A stretch of DNA of 13,934 nt from UBA1563 sp041667115 (GTDB lineage: Bacteria; Bacteroidota; Ignavibacteria; Ignavibacteriales; Ignavibacteriaceae): positions 1 to 13,934 of the forward strand of contig JBAYFO010000075.1 of assembly GCA_041667115.1 (NCBI GenBank). The letters run 5' to 3'. Both the position numbers and the translations under genes were made by a program. The notes under the pieces are model-generated. The model did no database searches. It had not been told where the DNA came from and worked only from the letters and a program-made list of their open reading frames with translations. Positions 7,280-13,052 of this stretch are shown here, piece by piece; positions within the stretch are counted from its first letter, which is position 1, and every line of letters begins with the position of its first letter.

Positions 7280-8155
7280 TTAAATTCTCCTTGAAGATTT
7301 GGGAATGGTAAACAAACCTTGTGGCCGTAAAACAAGAAATATGCATGATATCAATAATAATGAAACTTTTGCATATGTAGACTCGAGAAAAACTAGAAGG
7401 GCACCATCAAGCACTCCGATAATAATAGAAGCAATAAAAGTTCCTTTTAGATTTCCAAAACCACCGATAATTGATGCCATAAAAGCTAAGATTATTATGT
7501 CTGCACCCATTCTAAATTCAACTGCAACGATTGGTGATGCCAAGACACCTGCTAAAGCTGCAAATCCACTTCCTAAACCAAATGTTATTAAATAAATCGT
7601 TTGAGTTGATATACCCAAAACCGTAGCAAGATAAATATCCTGTCCTGTACCTCGTATCCATAAACCATAACGTGTATGTTTAAGGAAGTAAATAAAACCA
7701 GTAAATAGTAAAAATGTTATGACGATGATAAAGATGCGATATAATGGATAGCCAATTCCCAAAAGATTTAATGTTATTCCAATGGGTTCTGAAATGCGCT
7801 GTGGTGCTCCACCAAAGAAAAATAATACTACATATTGAAAACAAATGGATATAGCATATGTAACAATCAATGTGGCATTAGTATTACGTTCAATAGGTCT
7901 TAATAGAAAACGTTCAATAAATAATCCGAGAACAATGATTAGTATTGGACTAACTAACAATGTTAACCAAAATGAATTTATAATACCAATGCAATAATAA
8001 GCTACTACTGCACCTAACATATACAGCTCACCATGTGCTAAATTAATTATTCCTAATTGCCCGTAAACAAGAGAAAGCCCCATAGCAATTAAACCGATGA
8101 GACTTCCCCAAAAAAGTCCATTAAGAAGATGTATTAAGATATTGTTTATATCCAT
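7280..8155 (-). CDS. LivH-type ABC transporter permease
   Basis: A 291-aa polytopic membrane protein with the family hallmark GLSLVYGQLGIINLAHGEL (26-44) followed by YMLGAVVAYY, later an ERFLLRPIERNTNATLIVT segment and a C-terminal FRPQGLF-like end (LVLRPQGLF). These are standard for LivH/UrtB. It would form the membrane channel with the LivM half of the fusion. Start: the ATG at 8155 gives the normal LivH N terminus (MDINNILIHLLNG); the longer frame to 8230 adds a 25-residue Phe-rich extension without homology and is rejected. This is the first gene of the operon, so the promoter must lie in 8156-8600. Confidence 0.9.
   Translation of the reverse strand: MDINNILIHLLNGLFWGSLIGLIAMGLSLVYGQLGIINLAHGELYMLGAVVAYYCIGIINSFWLTLLVSPILIIVLGLFIERFLLRPIERNTNATLIVTYAISICFQYVVLFFFGGAPQRISEPIGITLNLLGIGYPLYRIFIIVITFLLFTGFIYFLKHTRYGLWIRGTGQDIYLATVLGISTQTIYLITFGLGSGFAALAGVLASPIVAVEFRMGADIIILAFMASIIGGFGNLKGTFIASIIIGVLDGALLVFLESTYAKVSLLLISCIFLVLRPQGLFTIPKSSRRI
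7286..7292 (-). promoter_or_regulatory. Strong ribosome-binding site of the LivM-LivG fusion
   Basis: The minus strand reads AAGGAGA, 7 nt before the ATG at 7278, inside the last codons of the livH gene. It is one of the few near-consensus Shine-Dalgarno sites in the window and decides the start of the fusion gene. Confidence 0.75.
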
Positions 8156-8600
8156 AATTACTTTCTTTGGTTTGGAATAAAATTGAATAAAAAAAAATTG
8201 AGTAGGTGAAAAAATATAAAATAGAAACATTGGCTTGTCGCATCGGCAACAAGTCTACCAATAGGTTTATATGTTGTACTGTCATTTTGATTCTCTGGTG
8301 GTTTGTTTAATGCTTGTTGTATTGTTCGTTACCCTTGCACCTAATAATTCAATAAACACAACAGGTTGATTTTATTTGCCAATTTTGAACAGTAATATTA
8401 GCCAGTTAAGTATACTTGGACCTTGTACAAAACTTGTATAAGATTGTAAAACCAAATAATTCGTTGTCTCGACAGGCTTTGATTGAGTCCACCTGGATCA
8501 ATGTGAGATCTTCGGATTGTTCGTATTTTAGGATTCAAGTTCATGCCCACTAAGTTAAATGTTTTAAACATTAAAAATATGTGACAATAACATTTTTTTA
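8156..8600. other. Operon leader and upstream non-coding stretch
   Basis: About 445 bases with no credible gene on either strand. It should contain the operon promoter, but I find no TAnnTTTG box in the first 300 bases upstream of livH. The only clear structure is the hairpin at 8234-8253. Short frames here have no conserved-looking sequence. Confidence 0.5.
8234..8253 (-). promoter_or_regulatory. Hairpin in the operon leader
   Basis: The minus-strand RNA would read CTTGTTGC-CGAT-GCGACAAG: an 8-bp stem with one T-G wobble and a 4-nt loop, about 80 nt before the livH ATG. It is followed by a U-rich stretch, so it could act as an attenuator or terminator. No known riboswitch pattern is recognised. 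Confidence 0.4.
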
Positions 8601-8607
8601 CGATAGC

Positions 8608-8630
8608 AAAAGTCCCCTTTTATCGGGGAC
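8608..8630 (-). terminator. Rho-independent terminator-like hairpin
   Basis: GTCCCC (8612-8617) and GGGGAC (8625-8630) form a perfect 6-bp GC-rich stem with a 7-nt loop. On the minus strand the stem is followed by TTTT. It sits about 50 nt after the stop of the gene remnant at 8679-8840, so it was probably that gene's terminator and now insulates the operon from upstream transcription. Confidence 0.55.
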
Positions 8631-8678
8631 ATCCGCAAAATACAAAACCTATTAAAAAAGAAAAACAAGCTTTTCGCT

Positions 8679-8840
8679 TTACAGATTTCCTTTCCAGAAT
8701 GAGGGTTGCACCACTTTGGATGGGAGTTCGGAAAGAGAAGAAACAGTGTAAAGAATTACCATGTCCATTGGTGTAATCCAGAGGTAAGGGAAATCCTCTT
8801 CAAAGAAAGCCTGCAATTTTTCAACAGGTGTCTTAACCCC
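8679..8840 (-). pseudogene. C-terminal remnant of an unidentified gene
   Basis: A 53-codon open stretch ending at a TAA (8679-8681), reading VKTPVEKLQAFFEEDF, then PYLWITPMDMVILYTV and ending QPSFWKGNL. Its composition looks like a genuine protein end, but it has no start codon and an in-frame stop (TAG) lies directly upstream at 8841-8843. A terminator-like hairpin follows it. The family is not recognised. The sequence beside it, on the plus strand CCCCCTATAAGTTGGACAC (8837-8855), resembles an IS terminus, so an insertion or deletion may have removed the 5' part. Confidence 0.4.
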
Positions 8841-8855
8841 CTATAAGTTGGACAC

Positions 8856-9058
8856 TTTTTTCAAAACAGTTGTGTACCGGCAGAGTTCTTAAAACAGTAC
8901 CAAATAAGCCCGGAATCTCTACTTTAGACCGGTTGCGTTTTGCGGACTACATTCCTTTCCACCTACAGGGACGCTGGCGCGGGTTACAAAGCTTCGAATA
9001 TCCACTTCCACCGCCATTGCCTATATGCGATATTGTGCAAAGTTGCTTTTTGTTATAC
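8856..9058. repeat. Half palindromic element (attC-like) and flanking non-coding sequence
   Basis: Read on the minus strand from 9038, the sequence runs GCACAATATCGCATATAGGC and continues into a GGAAGTGG...TTCGAAG stretch near 8990. It aligns with the minus strand of the element at 12900-13033 (GCCTAACACCACATATAG...AAAGTG...TTTCGAAGG). The box starts about 20 nt after the stop of the 9059 gene, as in the other elements. The matching second arm is not found, so this copy seems truncated. No credible gene is present. Confidence 0.45.
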
Positions 9059-9874
9059 TCAACTTTCGATATAAGTAATTGGTATCGATAAATTTACATC
9101 TTCTTTTATTGTTTTAGCTAAACATGCAATCAACCAAGCCTTGATTAATTCATTTCTATCTGATTTTCCAATGATAATCAAAGATTTAAGCATGCCATCT
9201 AAATCTAAAAATTCTTTTTCAAGGTGCGCCTTTATGTTATTATCATATGAACCACATCCCTCAAATTCTTTTTCTTTAACTAGTTTCATTTGTCCAATTC
9301 CCTGCAATAATAAATCAAGATTTTTGGGGAAAGCGTAATGGCAAATGTCCATTCTGCATGCTTGAAGTTCAATATCCTTTAATTCTCCACCATGTTGCAA
9401 TTTTTCATAAGATTTCCAATCCCAAGTCAGTCTGGCAAGTAATAACCTGACCAATCTTATTTTATCAGGATTCTTATCACCAAGCCATTTATGAATCTGT
9501 TGTCCAATTTTTTTGTCGTAATGCCCAGAAATTTCATTTGAGGGATTTTCATTCAGCCATTCCTTTATTGCCCAAACATATTGTTGTCCAATAACACTTT
9601 TTCCTGTTGTATCTTTATTTAATACATTTTCTCCATACTGAATGTGGTTTATTCCTATTTTTGTTGTATCCACACTTGGAACAAGGTCAATAATTGAATT
9701 CTTGATTTTTCTTAAATGTTGTTGATATTTGAAATGGCATACTTCAAATCTTGTGATGAGCTCGCGAATTTTGTGTACTCTATCAGGCAGTTCCCCAAGT
9801 TTTTTTTCTAAATTATTAATTTTAACGATTTCTGGGTCTTGAGGAGAAATTTGAATGTTTGACCAAGCTTTCAT
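9059..9874 (-). CDS. Hypothetical protein, 271 aa, cassette-like
   Basis: Not recognised. The protein is soluble, mainly charged and probably helical, with no signal peptide or membrane segment. Residues about 15-65 (INNLEKKLGELPDRVHKIRE and following) have coiled-coil-like spacing. Later parts contain a run rich in Trp, Leu and Arg (VRLLLARLTWDWKSYEKLQ) and several cysteines (C46, C173, C178, C206) without a metal-site pattern. The start is an ATG at 9874; no Shine-Dalgarno is visible. It stands alone between the half element at 9038 and the palindrome at 9925-10016, like a single-gene cassette. Low-GC codon use resembles its neighbours. A defence or toxin role is possible from context only. 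Confidence 0.6.
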   Translation of the reverse strand: MKAWSNIQISPQDPEIVKINNLEKKLGELPDRVHKIRELITRFEVCHFKYQQHLRKIKNSIIDLVPSVDTTKIGINHIQYGENVLNKDTTGKSVIGQQYVWAIKEWLNENPSNEISGHYDKKIGQQIHKWLGDKNPDKIRLVRLLLARLTWDWKSYEKLQHGGELKDIELQACRMDICHYAFPKNLDLLLQGIGQMKLVKEKEFEGCGSYDNNIKAHLEKEFLDLDGMLKSLIIIGKSDRNELIKAWLIACLAKTIKEDVNLSIPITYIES

Positions 9875-9924
9875 AGTAATGGATTTTAAATTATTTCATG
9901 GCTGCGAAGTCTTTTTAGCAATTT

Positions 9925-10016
9925 TGGACAACGTGTGGGCTAAACCCGTGCCGGAGCACAATAGATCGCGTTAACGATCCAGTTACCCAAGCATTGGGTT
10001 TAGCTAATGTTAGCCG
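9925..10016. repeat. Imperfect palindrome between genes (attC-like)
   Basis: The outer arms GCTAAACCC (9939-9947) and GGGTTTAGC (9996-10004) pair perfectly over 9 bp and extend by a GTGC/GCAT interruption. An inner hairpin GATCG (9964-9968) / CGATC (9975-9979) lies in the centre. GACAACG (9928-9934) and GTTAGCCG (10009-10016) flank the arms, where an integron attC would carry its RYYYAAC and GTTRRRY boxes; the match to those consensus boxes is imperfect. It begins 27 nt after the stop of the methyltransferase gene. Confidence 0.6.
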
Positions 10017-10042
10017 CGGTCATTTTTATTTAAAAGAATTCA

Positions 10043-10681
10043 TTAAATAGAATCCGTTTTCCAACATTTCACAAAGAGAAGTTTCAATGGTGGTTCATTT
10101 TCTAAATGTTTAATTGGTTCATCGATTTCAAATACCTCAACTAATCCAAATTCATTGAATTCATGCTTAACGGATTCAATATCGTAGAAAAAGATATTGA
10201 GCCCTTTCTGAATCTCATATCTATCCTTGCTAAGGGGCCTGACACTGCCCGTCATATTTGCTTTTTTTGATGCCATTGTGAATATCATATATCCATTGGG
10301 CATTAACTGTTTATAGCAATTTTTTAAGAATCTTTTTCTTTCTTGCTTGTTTAATAAATGAATAAGGGCATAACAAAATATTCCATCATACCTATTGTTG
10401 TTATATGGCATATTAGTTACGGAACCATGATAAATATTTATATCAAGTTTATTCTCTGACTTTGCAAGTTCAATAGCAGTTTTTGATATTTCGATGCCTT
10501 CCACATTTATCCCATTATCGCAAAAAATCTTTGCATTTCTGCCATATCCGATTCCTGGTATCAAGATGTTTTTGATCTTTCTTTGGAGAAAGAAGTCTTT
10601 TGCCAGAATAGCAGAGTCTGAAGGATCAAACCCCCAATTCGTTTTTTCTTTTTCAAATATTTTATCCCAAAAATCTTTCAT
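10043..10681 (-). CDS. Class I SAM-dependent methyltransferase
   Basis: A 212-aa protein with the Rossmann-type methyltransferase order. Motif I is ILIPGIGYGRNAKIF (39-53), the acidic residue binding the SAM ribose is E64 in VEGIEIS, GSVTNMPYNNNRYDGIFCYALIHLL (86-110) covers motifs II-III, and LMPNGYMIF (126-134) is the post-motif strand. The N-terminal FWDKIFEKEKTNWGFDPS is reminiscent of TehB/thiopurine-methyltransferase-like small-molecule methyltransferases. The substrate is unknown. The gene starts at an ATG at 10681, has no clear Shine-Dalgarno, and stands alone between two palindromic elements. A TACCTTTG box at 10759-10752 inside the upstream palindrome is a weak promoter candidate. 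Confidence 0.85.
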   Translation of the reverse strand: MKDFWDKIFEKEKTNWGFDPSDSAILAKDFFLQRKIKNILIPGIGYGRNAKIFCDNGINVEGIEISKTAIELAKSENKLDINIYHGSVTNMPYNNNRYDGIFCYALIHLLNKQERKRFLKNCYKQLMPNGYMIFTMASKKANMTGSVRPLSKDRYEIQKGLNIFFYDIESVKHEFNEFGLVEVFEIDEPIKHLENEPPLKLLFVKCWKTDSI

Positions 10682-10724
10682 CTAAAATTTTGTATCAATT
10701 TATATTCACTGTTACTCATGCTCG

Positions 10725-10820
10725 CGGCTAACGGTCGGCCGCTTAACGCAGCAAAGGTAGAACCTTTGAAGAGTACAGTAAATGCAGGTTTTGTTGCGAT
10801 TTAGCGGCATGTTACCCAAC
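10725..10820. repeat. Imperfect palindrome between genes (attC-like, opposite orientation)
   Basis: The arms GCCGCTTAACGCA (10738-10750) and TGCGATTTAGCGGC (10795-10808) pair with one small bulge. Inside is a perfect hairpin AAAGGT-AGA-ACCTTT (10753-10767). Outside are GGCTAACGG (10726-10734) and ACCCAACGTAAC (10813-10824). The CTAAC-type box lies at the low-coordinate end, so the element is inverted relative to the ones at 9925 and 12900. It begins right after the stop of the Avd-like frame and may be what truncated it. Confidence 0.6.
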
Positions 10821-10824
10821 GTAA

Positions 10825-11016
10825 CTATTTATTTTTTCTTATTACATATTCCTCTTTCGCCCGGTAAACCAACACGATTAAAGCAAGCATTTCATTTTTC
10901 AGTTTATCTACAACTGTATATTTGTATTCCCTCTTAAAATTGGATGTAAAATGAAAAAAATTCAGCAAAAGATCATACCTGGCCTTGAACACTGACAACT
11001 CATCATAAAGAGACAT
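10825..11016 (-). pseudogene. avd: Avd-like four-helix-bundle protein, C-terminally truncated (DGR accessory)
   Basis: A 63-aa product starting at an ATG at 11016: MSLYDELSVFKARYDLLL, then FFHFTSNFKREYKYTV, and DKLKNEMLALIVLVYRAKE. This matches from memory the N-terminal two helices of the S23-like / Avd four-helix bundle, the accessory protein that binds the reverse transcriptase in diversity-generating retroelements. Full proteins are about 110-130 aa, so roughly half is missing. The frame ends with a basic tail just before the palindromic element at 10820. It follows the target-gene pseudogene by 60 nt, the normal order of DGR components. In-frame sequence up to 11064 precedes the ATG but does not look like this family. 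Probably non-functional. Confidence 0.6.
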
Positions 11017-11076
11017 TTTTAACTTTTTTTCGATGGGGCTTCGCCCTATACCCCAAATAATCAAATAGCCAAATTG

Positions 11077-11470
11077 TCAATTATCACTGAGACAGCGCAC
11101 ACTGAGACCTTCTACCTCGTAGCTGTTGCCCCGGCGTACTCCTGGGCTGTCGTAACCAAGAGAACTGCCCCATGCGGTACCGCAGTCGATCTCCGTGCTG
11201 GGTGGTGTATTGCATCATCTCGTTCCATTGGGAAAGTCCGCCGTATTTGGTGCAACTGTCTGGTTCGTTGTTGTAGCAATATTTTTCTATTGTGACATTG
11301 TTCGATTGTTTCATTGTTCGAGGGATCATTATCCCAATGTTCAGGCTCTCCTTCAGCCAGCACTGGCTGAAGACCTGGATGGTGTTGTACACCTGTGCTT
11401 CGTATTCCACTGTGGGCGTTCCCGGGCAGGGGATGTTGCTGGCAAACTGAAAGGCAAGCCGGATTCCGGA
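11077..11470 (-). pseudogene. DGR target-type protein (Fib_succ_major domain), internally deleted
   Basis: Two pieces in different frames. The N-terminal piece, in the frame of the upstream serine hydrolase, reads CPGTPTVEYEAQVYNTIQ, VFSQCWLKESLNIG, then IEKYCYNNEPDSCTKYGGL and SQWNEMMQYTTQ. This is the start of the Fibrobacter succinogenes major paralogous domain. At about 11200 it breaks into the C-terminal piece in another frame: STEIDCGTAWGSSLGYDSPG, RRGNSYEVEG, LSVRCLSDN, ending at TGA 11077-11079. The last part is the usual GFSVRCL end of the family and holds the variable region of DGR targets. A normal domain has about 100 or more residues between these parts, so an internal deletion with frame change is inferred. 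The start region is lost as well: the frame directly follows the stop of the hydrolase gene. Confidence 0.7.
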
Positions 11471-12661
11471 TCAGTATCCGAGTGTCTTTTTCATTGACTT
11501 CAGCAACGCCACCACCGCTTTGGCCTGGGCCTGTTTCAAAGGAGGATCCTGGGGATACAACGTGGCTTCTGCGACGATTATGCAATCGGATCCGGGGTCG
11601 TAGGATGCAACCGTGAGGTAGCCGAACTGGCTTCCCGTATGGCCGTACCCCAGCCCTTCGGTGTATTCAATCCCCAGACCGTACGACTCGTTCGAAGGCA
11701 GACATTCCATCATTCGGACCACCTGAGCGGAAGTGAGACCGGATTGTCCCGTAAACAGGTTCCTGTAAATGGTGGCCAGATCACTGAAACTGGAAATGAC
11801 ATTTCCTTCTCCGATTCCGAACGACATGTTGAACATGGTGAAATCGATGGAGGCGTTGTTCATATATACATACCCTCGAAGGAAAGGGGCCGGCAGCGCA
11901 GTGTCGGTGCTTAGGTAAGGCAGTGTGCTCCCATTCAGGTTATTTTTCACTATGAATTCGTCAGCGATAAATTCATGGTAGCTTTTTCCACTCACCCGTT
12001 CGATGATCTTGGCCAGCAGGGTGTACCCTCCGTTGCTATAATGGTGTTCGATGCCTGGCTCGCCGTAGGTGAGCTGGTGCCGGGAGATTAGCGCCGCCAG
12101 CTCATCCAGGGTGAACTGATGGTACCGGTCCACCTGCATCAGAATGGCCATGTAGTAGACCTGTCCTGCGTACCAGGCGTTGACGGTATCCGGGATGAGC
12201 GTATTGACCTGGTCGAACACGTTGGCCCGGTGTTCCAGCAGTTGGCGGATGGTGATCCTGTTTTTGAACGGTATCTGGTATACTGTGTCATCCGGGAGAT
12301 AGGGGATGGATGTTCCCGGGATCAATTTGGTGACCGTGTCATCGATGTTCAGCATCCCCTGCTGGTCCAGGAGCATGACTGCAGCAGCAGTAAACGTTTT
12401 AGTGATACTCGCTGCCCGGAAGTGGTACCCGGCCGTTGCTCCCGGCTCCAAGCCTGAAGACACGAACCAGCTCCCTTTCGGACAAGCAATGTACACTCCA
12501 AGCCCACCCTGGGAACCGGGAACCTGACTGGTAAAACCCTGCCAGGTAGTATCCAGGGAATATTGCAGCAATGGCATATAATCTACCAGTGGTGGGTTAT
12601 CTTTGCAACTCCAGGAGAGCAGGAGCAGGAGCACAAGGAAGGTGACGGATGTTGTTTTCAT
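11471..12661 (-). CDS. Lipoprotein serine hydrolase, beta-lactamase class C / DD-peptidase fold
   Basis: A 396-aa protein. The signal peptide has hydrophobic residues 8-16 and a lipobox ending SWSC with the lipidated Cys at 19. The active-site motifs of the class C beta-lactamase/penicillin-binding fold are all present: S85-I-T-K88 (nucleophile and general base), Y208-S-N210 and H341-T-G343. Typical connecting segments are LLDQQGMLNIDDTV, ITIRQLLEHRA and a GGYTLLAKIIERVSGKSY stretch. Such proteins act on peptidoglycan peptides, esters or D-amino-acid amides at the cell surface; resistance to beta-lactams cannot be assumed. GC content is clearly higher (near 50 percent by eye) than in the genes on either side, so it shares an origin with the DGR remnant rather than with the AT-rich cassettes. 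It has no clear ribosome-binding site; the start is the ATG at 12661, which gives a standard lipoprotein leader. Confidence 0.88.
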   Translation of the reverse strand: MKTTSVTFLVLLLLLSWSCKDNPPLVDYMPLLQYSLDTTWQGFTSQVPGSQGGLGVYIACPKGSWFVSSGLEPGATAGYHFRAASITKTFTAAAVMLLDQQGMLNIDDTVTKLIPGTSIPYLPDDTVYQIPFKNRITIRQLLEHRANVFDQVNTLIPDTVNAWYAGQVYYMAILMQVDRYHQFTLDELAALISRHQLTYGEPGIEHHYSNGGYTLLAKIIERVSGKSYHEFIADEFIVKNNLNGSTLPYLSTDTALPAPFLRGYVYMNNASIDFTMFNMSFGIGEGNVISSFSDLATIYRNLFTGQSGLTSAQVVRMMECLPSNESYGLGIEYTEGLGYGHTGSQFGYLTVASYDPGSDCIIVAEATLYPQDPPLKQAQAKAVVALLKSMKKTLGY

Positions 12662-12699
12662 ATGTTAATAATTTTTGATGTGATAGGTCAGATAGTTTG

Positions 12700-12715
12700 T
12701 CCCGAAATGTCGGGA
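12700..12715. repeat. Small perfect stem-loop
   Basis: TCCCGA-AATG-TCGGGA is a perfect 6-bp inverted repeat with a 4-nt loop, 40 nt upstream of the serine hydrolase start and 63 nt downstream of the remnant ending at 12779. There is no T-run, so a factor-independent terminator is doubtful. It may be a mobile-type repeat or a leader structure. Confidence 0.4.
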
Positions 12716-12778
12716 GAATATTCATTATTATCATTTCCGGTTGGCACAAACGATGTTTTTATAGATATTTTACAAGTT

Positions 12779-12892
12779 TCAGTGGGTGAAGTACTTTTTC
12801 AGGTCGATCTCTTCCCATCCGGAATAGCTTCTCACCTTCAGCCATAGTTTTAATTCGACAGGCTGAACGACGACGGAATAGATGCGGTTTTT
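12779..12892 (-). pseudogene. Possible C-terminal remnant of an unidentified protein
   Basis: An open stretch of about 37 codons ending at TGA (12779-12781) reads NRIYSVVVQPVELKLWLK and then VRSYSGWEEIDLKKYFTH. It looks like a natural beta-strand-rich protein end but starts directly after an in-frame stop (12893-12895) with no start codon. An overlapping frame with an ATG (MKKPHLFRRRSA...) is more likely the shadow. The remnant lies between the palindrome at 12900 and the serine hydrolase. The family is not recognised. Confidence 0.35.
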
Positions 12893-12899
12893 TCATTAT

Positions 12900-13033
12900 G
12901 TTGGGTAATGTTTTCGTATATAGTTCGTTGCCGGGTTCGGAGCGCTCATCTGTCCGGGTACACAAGAGGAACTAAAATGAGATGACCTTCGAAAGAGCAC
13001 TTTGCCGGCAATGAACTATATGTGGTGTTAGGC
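12900..13033. repeat. Long imperfect palindrome between genes (attC-like)
   Basis: The arms ATATAGTTCGTTGCCGG (12918-12934) and CCGGCAATGAACTATAT (13005-13021) pair over 17 bp with a single mismatch. A weaker inner TCATCT/AGATGA pair lies in the centre. The outer ends carry GTTGGGT (12900-12906) and GTTAGGC (13027-13033), both fitting the GTTRRRY core-site consensus. In a true attC the two boxes should be inverted relative to each other, and here they are in the same orientation, so this is integron-like but not canonical. The 13033 end is 20 nt after the stop of the gene at 13053. Confidence 0.65.
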
Positions 13034-13052
13034 GTTGTAAATTAGTTATTTA

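Noticed and set aside
3311..8155. Naming the importer as a urea (UrtABCDE) or leucine (LivJ) system
   Set aside because: The families cannot be separated by eye, neighbours contain no urease or amidase, and the last two genes of the operon are atypical; specific symbols would be a guess.
8870..9091. Plus-strand frame of 73 codons containing PGISTLDRLRFADYIPF
   Set aside because: It covers the half palindromic element, runs into the end of the 9059 gene and has no family resemblance; explained better as repeat sequence.
11112..11585. Minus-strand frame of 157 codons overlapping the hydrolase end and the target pseudogene
   Set aside because: Arg/His/Pro-rich translation with no motif, in a different frame from the recognisable Fib_succ_major and hydrolase sequence; a shadow.
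11639..12527. Several plus-strand frames of 73-112 codons
   Set aside because: All are antisense to the serine hydrolase, whose three catalytic motifs settle the coding strand.
12759..12965. Minus-strand frame with MKKPHLFRRRSACRIKTMAEG
   Set aside because: It runs through the palindromic element and overlaps a more protein-like C-terminal remnant in another frame.
9939..13033. CRISPR array
   Set aside because: The repeated elements are different in sequence, palindromic, and separated by whole genes; there are no regularly spaced identical repeats.
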